Below are positions 42,154 to 50,956 of a stretch of 64,000 nt of DNA, one piece after another. The stretch lies in assembly GCA_947500545.1 (NCBI GenBank), contig CANMSO010000007.1:248001-312000 (forward strand), written 5' to 3'. This stretch comes from an uncultured Aquimarina sp. GTDB lineage: Bacteria; Bacteroidota; Bacteroidia; Flavobacteriales; Flavobacteriaceae. A model generated the notes under the pieces. The model searched no databases and had not been told where the DNA came from. It was given only the letters and a program-made list of their open reading frames with translations. Positions within the stretch are counted from its first letter, which is position 1, and every line of letters starts with the position of its first letter. Position numbers and translations under genes: made by a program.

Positions 42154-42666
42154 ATGAACATACAAGATTTTATTAGAGACATACCAGATTTTCCAAAACC
42201 TGGAATTCTGTTTAAAGATATTACTCCATTATTAGCAAATCATGAGGCTTTGGTTGGTTGTGCAGATCAATTGGCTAATTTTTCTCCCAAAGACATAAAA
42301 ATTGATAAAGTTATTGGTATCGAATCAAGAGGTTTTATTATTGGTAGTATGATTGCGGAACGACTAGGAGCTGGATTCATACCGGTTAGAAAAAAAGGAA
42401 AGCTTCCTTATGAAGTAAACTCCAAGAGTTATGGTCTTGAGTATGGAGAAGATACTTTAGAGATACATACAGATGCCATAAATGCGGGCGAACATATTCT
42501 TGTTCATGATGATGTCCTGGCTACTGGCGGTACGGCTAAAGCGGTGTGCGATTTGGTAAAAGAACTTGGAGGAGTAGTGGTGCAGTGTAATTTTATTATG
42601 GAATTGGATTTTCTTAATGGAAGAGAAAAATTGAATGTTCCGATTTCATCATTATTGAACTACTAA
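42154..42666 (+). CDS. apt: Adenine phosphoribosyltransferase
   Basis: 170 aa, full length. PRPP-binding loop ILVHDDVLATGGTAKAV (residues 110-126), IESRGFIIGSMIAERLGAGFIPVRKKGKLP in the middle, and N-terminal IPDFPKPGILFKDITPLL are diagnostic. Salvages adenine with PRPP to AMP in the cytoplasm. Stands alone, ending at a hairpin shared with the opposite-strand gene. Confidence 0.96.
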   Translation: MNIQDFIRDIPDFPKPGILFKDITPLLANHEALVGCADQLANFSPKDIKIDKVIGIESRGFIIGSMIAERLGAGFIPVRKKGKLPYEVNSKSYGLEYGEDTLEIHTDAINAGEHILVHDDVLATGGTAKAVCDLVKELGGVVVQCNFIMELDFLNGREKLNVPISSLLNY

Positions 42667-42694
42667 AAAAAAGCCTTCAACTTAATGAAGGCTT
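42663..42694. terminator. Bidirectional terminator between apt and the BlaR1-linked gene
   Basis: Stem AAGCCTTCA/TGAAGGCTT (42671-42679 with 42686-42694). Eight A before it give a T run on the minus strand, so it best serves the minus-strand gene ending at 42718 and may also stop apt transcription. Confidence 0.75.
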
Positions 42695-42717
42695 GGCTAA
42701 ATTATATGTAAAATAAA

Positions 42718-43530
42718 CTATTCTTTGGTGGTGGCAATTATCGCTCCATCCTTTGCTTTGTCACCATAAAGACTTATCGCTGTTTTAGGTTTAAGGAAAT
42801 TTACCTCTGCTAATTGTTCTGATTTGGCTAGACTATCTAATGTTTCAAAATCAGATTCTTTACCATCTATGATGATTAATTTTTCGATGTCTGGATTATC
42901 TATAAAGCTAAATTTCTGATTATTGAAATTATGAAATGGTTGTACATGCTGCCCGTTAAAAATAAAATTACCATCTTCATCCTCTTCAAAGGTGAAAGAA
43001 TTCATAATTTGATCTTTAAGTTTCTTGAAATCAAAGTTGCCTTTAAAGAATATTGAATCTGAATCTTCATCGAAATCAAAAGCAAAACGATGTTTCTTCA
43101 TGATACTATCCATATCAATCTTGGCATAGTTGAAACCAGATTGATTAGTCCAGGCAGTAATATCGAACATACCAGAGTTGGTGATATATAGATTGCCGTT
43201 TTTGTAGCCAAGTTTTATTTCTGAAATAGGTGTAGTTGATGATGATGAATATTGACTTTTAGATTTTCCTTTTTTAAGAACTATACTTAAACTAGTAAGC
43301 TCATTTTGTTCGTTGTATTCAATTTTTTTTAGAATTAATTCTATTCCATTTTCAGAAAAGAAGGTCTTTAGATCTTCAAGTTCTTTCTCTGATGTGTCTT
43401 TATTAATTATAGCAGTTATCTCATCAGATTGAGTGTTTTCAATTACCAATTGTTTATTTGGACTGGTGGTGTGGGCTGTTAAGGAAAGCGTACCTAGTAT
43501 GCTCATTCCTATAATGATCCATTTTTTCAT
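42718..43530 (-). CDS. Periplasmic companion of the BlaR1 system, unknown
   Basis: 270 aa with a signal peptide (WIIIGMSILGTLSLTAH). Acidic middle region. The last residues (KPKTAISLYGDKAKDGAIIATTKE) match the end of the BlaR1 protein nearby (NENAVTKYGNTAKDGVVII), a plug-like motif seen in flavobacterial M56 proteins. Inference: a paralogous output or ligand-sensing domain derived from the BlaR1 C-terminus. No catalytic motif. Confidence 0.6.
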   Translation of the reverse strand: MKKWIIIGMSILGTLSLTAHTTSPNKQLVIENTQSDEITAIINKDTSEKELEDLKTFFSENGIELILKKIEYNEQNELTSLSIVLKKGKSKSQYSSSSTTPISEIKLGYKNGNLYITNSGMFDITAWTNQSGFNYAKIDMDSIMKKHRFAFDFDEDSDSIFFKGNFDFKKLKDQIMNSFTFEEDEDGNFIFNGQHVQPFHNFNNQKFSFIDNPDIEKLIIIDGKESDFETLDSLAKSEQLAEVNFLKPKTAISLYGDKAKDGAIIATTKE

Positions 43531-43644
43531 ACTAAATATTTTTGGTTACTTATTTTAAGGATATTAGGTTCATCCTTAATTACGAAAAACGAATAGGAGT
43601 GTTGCAAAAAAACAACTCATTTTTCTGAAAATTAGAAAAAAATA

Positions 43645-43794
43645 TTACAGCGCCCTTTTGGTAACGTATAATCTCCACCCAAATATGAGAAGCTGTAATT
43701 TGGAAGCTTTACTAAGATCCAAACGTCTTTTGGTAAAGCTAGGGAGGATTAATTTGTTTGTTTTTGCCAGAATTGAAAACAATAATTTTTTCAT
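43645..43794 (-). CDS. Tiny conserved flavobacterial protein
   Basis: 49 aa, very basic, starts MKKLLFSILAKTNKLILPSF and contains RRLDLSKASKLQLLIFGWR. I recognise this pattern from short flavobacterial proteins that annotation pipelines call SsrA-binding protein; the match to true SmpB is doubtful. It lies in the gap between the BlaR1 operon and its companion gene. Confidence 0.65.
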   Translation of the reverse strand: MKKLLFSILAKTNKLILPSFTKRRLDLSKASKLQLLIFGWRLYVTKRAL

Positions 43795-43807
43795 ACTGCG
43801 AAAATAA

Positions 43808-43835
43808 AAAAACTCGCTTGATAAAGCGAGTTTTT
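43808..43835. terminator. Terminator of the blaI-blaR1 operon
   Basis: 12-bp stem AAAAACTCGCTT/AAGCGAGTTTTT with a 4-base loop; T runs on both strands. It lies 13 bases past the BlaR1 stop. Confidence 0.85.
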
Positions 43836-43848
43836 GATCGAAAGATAT

Positions 43849-45441
43849 TTACCTCATTTTTTCAAAATTTACATAAGCAAATTCATGACTCTCAGTGGTA
43901 ATAGCTATGAGGTGTGCTTGCTTATTCTTTTTACGGTATTCGTCATCAATTCTGGTCGACATGCTTTTCCAAGGAGTGGCATTTTCTATAATAACAACTC
44001 CGTCTTTGGCAGTATTACCATATTTGGTAACAGCATTCTCGTTTAAATAAAGATGGATTTCACTACTTGTGAGGAAAGTTTTTCCAATCAATTCGGATTT
44101 TGAGTATTGTTTTCCGTTAATAATGTATATCGGATTTTTTCCTAAGCTTGAAAGAACCCTTCCATTTTCGCCATTATCAATAATTATTGGAGAATCAGCT
44201 ATTGATTTAGGTTTCATAAAACCAATCTTTTCGGTCTTCCCATCTTTATCAACTTCAATGCTAAATATAATAAGTTCTATAGGCTCACCCTCGTTATCAC
44301 TAGTCTGACGATATGTTTCTTGATTACCAAAATTATCCTTGTATTCAAGCGTTATGTCTGTGATAAGGTTGTTTTTGCGCTTAATCTTACTAAATTCAAA
44401 ATCAACATTAAACTCTTTTTTAATAAACTCTTTGAACTCTGTAAGCTCTTCATTAGTACTTTTTTTACTAATATCCTTAGAAAGAGAGCCAACGTATGGT
44501 TTCGTAGAATCTTGTGAAACTGTTCTTACCTCAAATTGGGTTGTTTTTATATCCTCTTCATATTTGATAACTTCCTTAGTATTAAAACTCCATAGGAATA
44601 AAGAGAGTAGTGGAAGAATGATTGCGAATTTTAGTAAATTTTTCTTTTTTGATGGTTGTTTGTTTAGCATAAGTATTCGTTTTTTGATTAATGATTGATA
44701 AAAATTATTAGTTATTGCTGTGTAATTACTTGATGATACATTTACAAGCGCAAGTTGATATTCTTTGGCTGATGATATTTGATTTATAGCTTCTTGATCT
44801 GCAATAAATTCAAGATTTTGTTCTAAACTTTTTTTGTATAGCCAGGCAAAAGGATTGAACCATTGAAAAACTACTATTACATTAGAAATAAGAAGATCTA
44901 TCGTGTGATACTGTCTTGCATGAACTTTTTCATGAGTTAGTATCATATCCAACTCTTGACCATTATGCAGAGAAGGATTATACACAATGGTCTTAAAAAA
45001 AGAAAAAGGAGCAATATCTTCTTCAACCTCAATTAAATTAAATGATTCATTAGAGAGGTTTTCTTTTTGGTTTAGTATTTTTCTTAATGATAGGAGTTGG
45101 GTTCCAAAACGAATCAAGAACACAAGTATTCCTATACTGTATACCATAAATCCTATTTGCCACCAATTAAATGGGTTTGTTTTTGAAGCTGGATTTTCAG
45201 ATACATTATCGATCGCAGGAACAAGAGGGTCGGTTTCGGTTACCAAAAGATTAGCGTTCTCTATATATGTAATTGTAGTAAATTCTAAAAAAGGTAAGAG
45301 TAATGAAATTAAAATTCCAAGGATAAAAAAATGTCGATTTACAGTAAAAAAAGTTTCTCTCTTTAAAAGAAAGTAATAGATCAAATAAAATATTGATAGT
45401 AGTATACTTGCTTTAAATAAGTAGGTTAAAAGGGCTTCCAT
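43849..45441 (-). CDS. BlaR1-type M56 metallopeptidase sensor
   Basis: 530 aa. Four membrane segments in the first 300 residues, the zinc protease site HEKVH (residues 170-174) with a downstream NLEFIADQEA helix, and a periplasmic C-terminal region ending in a plug-like motif. Known: BlaR1 proteins sense a signal outside and trigger cleavage of the BlaI repressor. Here the C-terminus is not a penicillin-binding domain, so the ligand is probably not a beta-lactam. Directly downstream of the repressor gene (2-base gap). Confidence 0.85.
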   Translation of the reverse strand: MEALLTYLFKASILLSIFYLIYYFLLKRETFFTVNRHFFILGILISLLLPFLEFTTITYIENANLLVTETDPLVPAIDNVSENPASKTNPFNWWQIGFMVYSIGILVFLIRFGTQLLSLRKILNQKENLSNESFNLIEVEEDIAPFSFFKTIVYNPSLHNGQELDMILTHEKVHARQYHTIDLLISNVIVVFQWFNPFAWLYKKSLEQNLEFIADQEAINQISSAKEYQLALVNVSSSNYTAITNNFYQSLIKKRILMLNKQPSKKKNLLKFAIILPLLSLFLWSFNTKEVIKYEEDIKTTQFEVRTVSQDSTKPYVGSLSKDISKKSTNEELTEFKEFIKKEFNVDFEFSKIKRKNNLITDITLEYKDNFGNQETYRQTSDNEGEPIELIIFSIEVDKDGKTEKIGFMKPKSIADSPIIIDNGENGRVLSSLGKNPIYIINGKQYSKSELIGKTFLTSSEIHLYLNENAVTKYGNTAKDGVVIIENATPWKSMSTRIDDEYRKKNKQAHLIAITTESHEFAYVNFEKMR

Positions 45442-45443
45442 AT

Positions 45444-45800
45444 TTAGTTTTTTTCTTCGATTACTTTTAAAATCTCTCTTAATTCATCTGCCGTTATTTT
45501 TTCTTCCTTGGCAAAAAAGGAGACCATGTTTTTATAAGAGTTATTAAAGTATTGGGTCATTGCTTTATTAAAAAAGTGACTTCGATATTCTTCTTTGGCT
45601 ACAATGGGAAAGTACTGATGTGTTTTTCCAAATGCTTGGTGACCGACGTATCCTTTGTCTTCAAGATGGCGTATAATAGTAGATATGGTGTTGTAATGAA
45701 CTGTGTTATTAAGTTCTGCCTGTACTTCTTTTGCAAAAGCTTTCCCTAATCTCCATAGGGCATGCATGATTTCTTCTTCTTTATTGGTGAGTTTTTCCAT
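45444..45800 (-). CDS. BlaI/MecI/CopY-family repressor
   Basis: 118 aa. Winged HTH: LTNKEEEIMHALWRLGKAFAKEVQAEL then TVHYNTISTIIRHLEDKGYVGHQAFGKTHQY, followed by the dimerisation helix. Known: dimeric repressor released by BlaR1-dependent cleavage. It should bind the three palindromes just upstream of its own gene. Confidence 0.92.
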   Translation of the reverse strand: MEKLTNKEEEIMHALWRLGKAFAKEVQAELNNTVHYNTISTIIRHLEDKGYVGHQAFGKTHQYFPIVAKEEYRSHFFNKAMTQYFNNSYKNMVSFFAKEEKITADELREILKVIEEKN

Positions 45801-45826
45801 CTATTAATTGTTAAGAGGGTTCAAAT

Positions 45827-45886
45827 GTATAACTATAATTATAGTTATACAACTATTTTTGTAGTTATTTAACTATTTATATAGTT
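45827..45886. promoter_or_regulatory. Three BlaI-type operators
   Basis: A perfect 24-bp palindrome at 45827-45850 (core ACTATAATTATAGT), then AACTATTTTTGTAGTT (45851-45866) and AACTATTTATATAGTT (45871-45886). All share AACTA/TAGTT arms. They lie 27 bases upstream of the repressor start and also face the exchanger gene at 45980. Confidence 0.8.
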
Positions 45887-45979
45887 CTCAGGGGTGTTAG
45901 GATCAATATTTTAATAATTTTTTCCTATGTCTATAAACTACGAGATTCTTATTTTATATTCGCAAGCAAATATTGAACT

Positions 45980-46933
45980 ATGATAGCAAGTATACTTTAT
46001 GTATTAATTGGGTTGGTGCTTCTTGTGGTGGGAGGAGAGTTTTTAGTTAGATCATCTGTAGCATTATCTTTTAGGCTTAAGCTTTCGCGAATGGTTATCG
46101 GGCTCACGGTAGTATCTTTTGCTACTTCAGCACCAGAATTGTTAGTTAGTGTTCAGGCGGCTTTAGATGGGTTGTCAGATATATCCCTTGGTAATGTGGT
46201 TGGGTCTAATATTGCTAATATTGGTTTGGTACTAGGTATTACGGCGATAATTGGTCCATTGGCGATTGATAGAGATTTTTATAAGTTTAACTGGCCTGTA
46301 ATGGTACTGTTGTCTTTTGCTTTGTATCTCTTGCTTGAAAATGATGGTGTGTTAAGTCAGATAGAGGGCTTAGGGTTGCTTCTGTCCTTATTTTTATATC
46401 TTTTTGTGTTATTAAGAAGGGCGAGAAAATTTTCGGATACGATGGTTGAGGAAGTTGATGATTCTCTTCAAAAGACGTCTAACTTTAAGATTTTTATATG
46501 GTTGTTAATAGGTGGAGTTGCTCTTTATTTTGGTTCAGAGTTGTTGGTTAATGGTGCTGAGGCTATAGCCATAAAGCTGGGAGTTAGTGAGGGTGTTATT
46601 GCGGTAACTTTGATTGCAATAGGAACAAGTGTTCCTGAATTAGCAGCATCTGTTATAGCTGCGCTTAAGCAAGAAAAAGCAATTTCTTTGGGAAATCTTA
46701 TAGGGTCTAATATTTTTAATATTGCTTCAGTTTTAGGAATAACTTCGTTGATTCAACCTATTGCTGTAAAAGATGAAACCCTTATGAGTGTAAATATTTA
46801 TTGGATGCTGGGTTTTGCTCTTGTTCTACTTCCATTAGCCTTTATTCCTAAAAAAATGATTCTGGGGCGTCCAAAAGGGTTTTTGATTTTTGCTGCTTAT
46901 GGCATATTCATAGCATTAGTCTTTATAAAATAA
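45980..46933 (+). CDS. Calcium/sodium antiporter (YrbG-like, CaCA family)
   Basis: 317 aa, about ten membrane helices in two related halves. The two exchanger repeats are visible: FATSAPELLVSVQAAL...LGNVVGSNIANIGLVLG and GTSVPELAASVIAAL...LGNLIGSNIFNIASVLG. Exchanges Ca2+ for Na+ at the inner membrane. Its promoter region overlaps the BlaI operator cluster, so co-regulation is possible. Confidence 0.93.
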   Translation: MIASILYVLIGLVLLVVGGEFLVRSSVALSFRLKLSRMVIGLTVVSFATSAPELLVSVQAALDGLSDISLGNVVGSNIANIGLVLGITAIIGPLAIDRDFYKFNWPVMVLLSFALYLLLENDGVLSQIEGLGLLLSLFLYLFVLLRRARKFSDTMVEEVDDSLQKTSNFKIFIWLLIGGVALYFGSELLVNGAEAIAIKLGVSEGVIAVTLIAIGTSVPELAASVIAALKQEKAISLGNLIGSNIFNIASVLGITSLIQPIAVKDETLMSVNIYWMLGFALVLLPLAFIPKKMILGRPKGFLIFAAYGIFIALVFIK

Positions 46934-47120
46934 TTGATTGAAATAACAGGTTTCTTAATCTCCGATATACGTGCCCGGGGTTTTCCAATTACTAAAGTAA
47001 TTCTTGTAATGATAAAAGTAGTTGAAAAGTGGTTTGTCTTAAAAAGCTAGAAAAATCAATAGAGAAATAGCTTAAGTTTCTATGTCGGTTTTAAACTCTG
47101 ATTTGTTAGAGAAAGTAAAC

Positions 47121-47157
47121 AAAAAAACACCTTTAGAATTTTCTAAAGGTGTTTTTT
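47121..47157. terminator. Terminator between the exchanger and GSII genes
   Basis: Stem of about 15 bp (AAAAACACCTTTAGA with its complement) and T runs on both sides, so it can serve both converging genes. Confidence 0.85.
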
Positions 47158-47201
47158 AGCGTTTAACCAACATAGTAGTTAGTTAGGTTAAAAGTATATT
47201 G

Positions 47202-48227
47202 TTATGCCAGTATAGCTGCAACATCTGCAGTTTTTACAGTTTTCACAATTCTTGCGGCAATTTTATAAGGATCTCCATTAGATGCAGGACGACGATCTTC
47301 TAACCAACCTTTCCATCCGTTTTCTACAGTAATGATAGGGATTCTTATAGATGCCCCTCTGTCAGATACACCGTAAGAAAACTCGTTTATAGACTGTGTT
47401 TCGTGCTCTCCTGTTAATCTCTGATCGTTAAATTCACCATAAACAGCAATGTGTTCTTTGGTAACAGGTCTAAATGCTTCACAAATAGTTTCATATACTT
47501 CCTTAGAACCACATGTTCTTAATACTTCGTTAGAGAAGTTGGCATGCATACCAGAACCATTCCAGTCACCTTTTACAGGTTTTGGGTGATATTCAATATA
47601 GTAACCGTATTTTTCAGTAAGACGGTCTAATAAGTATCTAGCTATCCATATTTCATCTCCTGCTTTTTTAGCACCTTTAGAGAATAATTGAAACTCCCAC
47701 TGTCCGCTTGCAACTTCTTGGTTAATACCTTCAAAATTAAGCCCGGCATCTATACATAAATCAGCATGTTCTTCTACGAAATCTCTTCCGTGAGTATTTC
47801 TTCCGCCTACAGAACAATAGTACATACCTTGGGGTCCTGGGTAACCACCAACAGGGAAACCTAAAGGTAATTGAGTGTTCCTATCCATGATAAAGTATTC
47901 TTGCTCAAAACCAAACCAAAAATCATTGTCATTATCATCGATTGTAGCTCTTGCATTAGATTCATGAGCAGTACCATCTGCGTTTAAAACCTCTGTCATT
48001 ACAAGGTATCCATTTCTTCTTGTTGGATCAGGATAGATAGCTACAGGCTTTAATAAACAATCTGAAGAACCGCCTTCCGCTTGTCTTGTGGAACTTCCAT
48101 CAAAAGACCACACAGGGCAATCTTCAAGCTTTCCACTAAAATTTTCTTCAATTTTTGTTTTACTTCTTAGATTAGCAGTTGGTTTATAACCATCTAGCCA
48201 AATGTATTCTAATTTAGCTTTACTCAT
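47202..48227 (-). CDS. Glutamine synthetase, type II-like
   Basis: 341 aa from the ATG at 48227 (MSKAKLEYIWLDG); a GTG three codons upstream is weaker. GSII features: WSFDGSSTRQAEGGSSDCLLKP, FGFEQEYFIMD, GPQGMYYCSVGG, NGSGMHANFS and DRGASIRIP. Size matches GSII (about 340), not GSI. Makes glutamine from glutamate and ammonia with ATP in the cytoplasm. It is divergent from a GSIII gene, with shared GGGGTGTTA-type sites between. Confidence 0.94.
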   Translation of the reverse strand: MSKAKLEYIWLDGYKPTANLRSKTKIEENFSGKLEDCPVWSFDGSSTRQAEGGSSDCLLKPVAIYPDPTRRNGYLVMTEVLNADGTAHESNARATIDDNDNDFWFGFEQEYFIMDRNTQLPLGFPVGGYPGPQGMYYCSVGGRNTHGRDFVEEHADLCIDAGLNFEGINQEVASGQWEFQLFSKGAKKAGDEIWIARYLLDRLTEKYGYYIEYHPKPVKGDWNGSGMHANFSNEVLRTCGSKEVYETICEAFRPVTKEHIAVYGEFNDQRLTGEHETQSINEFSYGVSDRGASIRIPIITVENGWKGWLEDRRPASNGDPYKIAARIVKTVKTADVAAILA

Positions 48228-48299
48228 AATTAACACTTTATAAATTGAACTCTTAAGGCGTCAAAATTACTCTATCTTTTTGGATAACCAAAAAAAATA

Positions 48300-48360
48300 G
48301 GGGTGTTATCATTAATTTTATCGGCATTTTTATTAACACCCCATATTTTTTAGGGGTATT
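48300..48360. promoter_or_regulatory. Inverted repeat sites between the two glutamine synthetase genes
   Basis: GGGGTGTTA (48300-48308) and TAACACCCC (48334-48342) are exact inverse copies, and a third partial copy GGGGTATT lies at 48353-48360. Located in the 220-base divergent region; likely binding sites of a nitrogen-responsive regulator. Confidence 0.55.
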
Positions 48361-48446
48361 TTTGAAAATTAGCAATTTTAAAACATAATATTTTTCATAT
48401 TGACAAAGAAAACTTCTTTTATATTTGCAAAAAAACTTACTCGATT

Positions 48447-50633
48447 ATGTCAACACTCAGATTTCAAGCTTTAAAAGAGACGCTAAATCGTCGCTCTGTT
48501 CCTGTTACAGAAACAGAACGACGCTCTGTACTGTTTGGTGAAAACGTTTTTAATCAGGCAACTATGATGCAATCTTTAACAAAGGATGCATATAGTAGTG
48601 TGATGGATGCAATAGAACATAGTTCTAAAATAGATAGAAAAATTGCAGACCAGATCGCTTCTGCGATGAAAGATTGGGCATTGTCAAAAGGTGTGACACA
48701 TTATACACATTGGTTTCAACCACTAACGGGTGCCACAGCAGAAAAGCATGATGCCTTTTTTGAAACCATTGGCAATGGTTTAGCTATAGAAAGATTTGGG
48801 GGAGGGCAGTTGGTTCAACAAGAACCTGATGCATCTTCTTTTCCTCATGGTGGAATTCGTAATACATTTGAGGCTAGAGGATATACAGCCTGGGACCCTA
48901 CTTCTCCTGCTTTTATATATGGTACAACCTTATGTATACCTACCGTGTTTGTAGCGTATACTGGTGAAGCTTTGGATTACAAAACTCCGTTACTAAGAGC
49001 ATTACAAGTTGTTGATAGTGCAGCAACAGCTGTGGCAAAGTATTTTGATAAAAATGTAAAGAAGGTTAATGCCTCATTGGGATGGGAACAGGAATATTTT
49101 TTAATTGATCAGGCGCTTGTAGATTCTCGGCCAGATATTGTAATGACGGGTAGAACGTTGCTTGGTCATTCTTCGGCAAAAGGACAACAATTAGATGATC
49201 ACTATTTCGGAAGTATTCCAACTCGTGCTTTAAATTTTATGATGGATTTAGAAGTAGAGTGCATGTTGCTTGGGATTCCTGTTAAAACGCGTCATAATGA
49301 AGTTGCTCCTAATCAATTCGAATTGGCGCCCATATTCGAAGAAACTAATCTTGCAGTGGATCATAACTCTTTGTTAATGGATGTTATGGATAAGGTTGCT
49401 GCCAGGCATAATTTGAAAGTTTTATTGCACGAAAAACCCTTTGCTGGAGTAAATGGGTCAGGTAAACATAATAATTGGTCATTAAGTACCGATACTGGTG
49501 TGAATTTATTAGGTCCGGGAAAAACCCCAATGAGCAATCTTCAGTTTTTGACATTCTTTATTAATACGATAAAAGCAATAGACGAAAATGAAGAACTCAT
49601 GAGAGCAGGTATTGCATCTGCCAGTAATGATCATCGATTAGGAGCAAATGAAGCTCCACCTGCAATTATGTCTGTCTTTATTGGTGAACAATTAACGGCT
49701 GTACTTAAAGAATTAGAAGGGGTTACAGATGGTAAATTGTCTCCGCAGGAAAAAACAGACCTTAAGCTTAATGTTGTTGGGAAAATACCTGAAATTCTAT
49801 TAGATAATACTGATCGTAATAGGACTTCTCCATTTGCCTTTACAGGAAATAAATTTGAATTTAGAGCTGTGGGTTCAAAAGCAAATTGTGCTAACCCAAT
49901 GACAATTCTTAACACAATTGTGGCTAAACAACTAGTTAATTTTAAGAAAGAAGTTGATGCTTTAATTGATAAAAAAGGATTGAAAAAAGATGAAGCTATT
50001 TTCAATATACTAAGAGAGTATATTAAACAGTCCAAGAGTATTCTTTTTGAAGGTAACGGATATAGTGCAGAGTGGGAAAAGGAAGCTAAGAAAAGAGGAT
50101 TGAGCAATAATAAGACGACTCCAGAAGCTCTTAAAGCTAAAGTGTCTAAGAAAAACATTGCGCTTTTTGAAGAAATGGGGGTAATGAATAAAGTAGAAGC
50201 TGAAGCGCGATATGAAATTGAGATTGAAGAATATGTAATGCGTATTCAGATTGAAGGTCGAGTGTTGGGAGATATTGCGCGAAATCATGTGATCCCTACT
50301 GCGATACGATACCAAAATATGCTTATTAATAATGTTTCAGGGCTTAAGGGGCTTTATGGAAAGGATTTTATGAAATACGCAAAAGAGCAAATGGGGATTA
50401 TTGAAGAAATTTCTGGACATATTGGTAACATTAATACTAAAGTTAATGATATGACAGAGGAACGTAGGAAAGCGAATAAATTAGAAGATTTAGAGAAAAA
50501 AGCTTCCGATTACTGTAATAAGGTGAAGCCACTGTTTGACGAAATCCGATATAGTTGTGATAAATTAGAGCTACTTGTTGATGATGAATTATGGCCTTTA
50601 ACAAAGTATCGTGAGCTACTGTTTACCAGGTGA
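48447..50633 (+). CDS. glnN: Glutamine synthetase, type III
   Basis: 728 aa, the usual GSIII length. Diagnostic pieces: FGENVFNQATMMQSL, THYTHWFQPLTGATAEKHDAF, SSFPHGGIRNTFEARGYTAWDP, LGWEQEYFLID, HNEVAPNQFELAPIFEETNLAVDHN and GVNGSGKHNNWSLST. The C-terminal helical extension (about 550-728) is intact. Dodecameric ammonia-assimilating enzyme common in Bacteroidota. Confidence 0.97.
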   Translation: MSTLRFQALKETLNRRSVPVTETERRSVLFGENVFNQATMMQSLTKDAYSSVMDAIEHSSKIDRKIADQIASAMKDWALSKGVTHYTHWFQPLTGATAEKHDAFFETIGNGLAIERFGGGQLVQQEPDASSFPHGGIRNTFEARGYTAWDPTSPAFIYGTTLCIPTVFVAYTGEALDYKTPLLRALQVVDSAATAVAKYFDKNVKKVNASLGWEQEYFLIDQALVDSRPDIVMTGRTLLGHSSAKGQQLDDHYFGSIPTRALNFMMDLEVECMLLGIPVKTRHNEVAPNQFELAPIFEETNLAVDHNSLLMDVMDKVAARHNLKVLLHEKPFAGVNGSGKHNNWSLSTDTGVNLLGPGKTPMSNLQFLTFFINTIKAIDENEELMRAGIASASNDHRLGANEAPPAIMSVFIGEQLTAVLKELEGVTDGKLSPQEKTDLKLNVVGKIPEILLDNTDRNRTSPFAFTGNKFEFRAVGSKANCANPMTILNTIVAKQLVNFKKEVDALIDKKGLKKDEAIFNILREYIKQSKSILFEGNGYSAEWEKEAKKRGLSNNKTTPEALKAKVSKKNIALFEEMGVMNKVEAEARYEIEIEEYVMRIQIEGRVLGDIARNHVIPTAIRYQNMLINNVSGLKGLYGKDFMKYAKEQMGIIEEISGHIGNINTKVNDMTEERRKANKLEDLEKKASDYCNKVKPLFDEIRYSCDKLELLVDDELWPLTKYRELLFTR

Positions 50634-50956
50634 GTAAGAATTAACTTACAGAATGTGTTTTGAGACTATTTTTAACAAAATAATAATAACTGTTAAACTG
50701 TTAATGAAACCGTAGGAAAATCTAATTTCTACGGTTTTTCCGTAATGTATTTTATCGAATTCTTAAGAAACTTGTAAAATAGCCTCAATATTTTCATAAA
50801 TTTGTCAATATCAAAATGCATTGCAGTTTGATAATACCCCTTAAATTTCCCCCAAATTTTATGCTTATCAGATGAAGATTAGAATTTTCTAATCTTTCGT
50901 GTTCTTATGCAGAATTTAAAAAAAGTAAACTCATAAATCATTTTAATATATTACGT
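50634..50956. other. Intergenic region before the curli operon
   Basis: Contains a terminator for GSIII (stem AAACCGTAG/CTACGGTTT, 50707-50737, then TTTTTCC). The rest is AT-rich and must hold the curli promoter; I see no perfect TAnnTTTG box. Confidence 0.5.

Noticed and set aside
49631..50158. 175-codon minus-strand frame within GSIII
   Set aside because: Lies entirely inside a certain gene and has no domain character.
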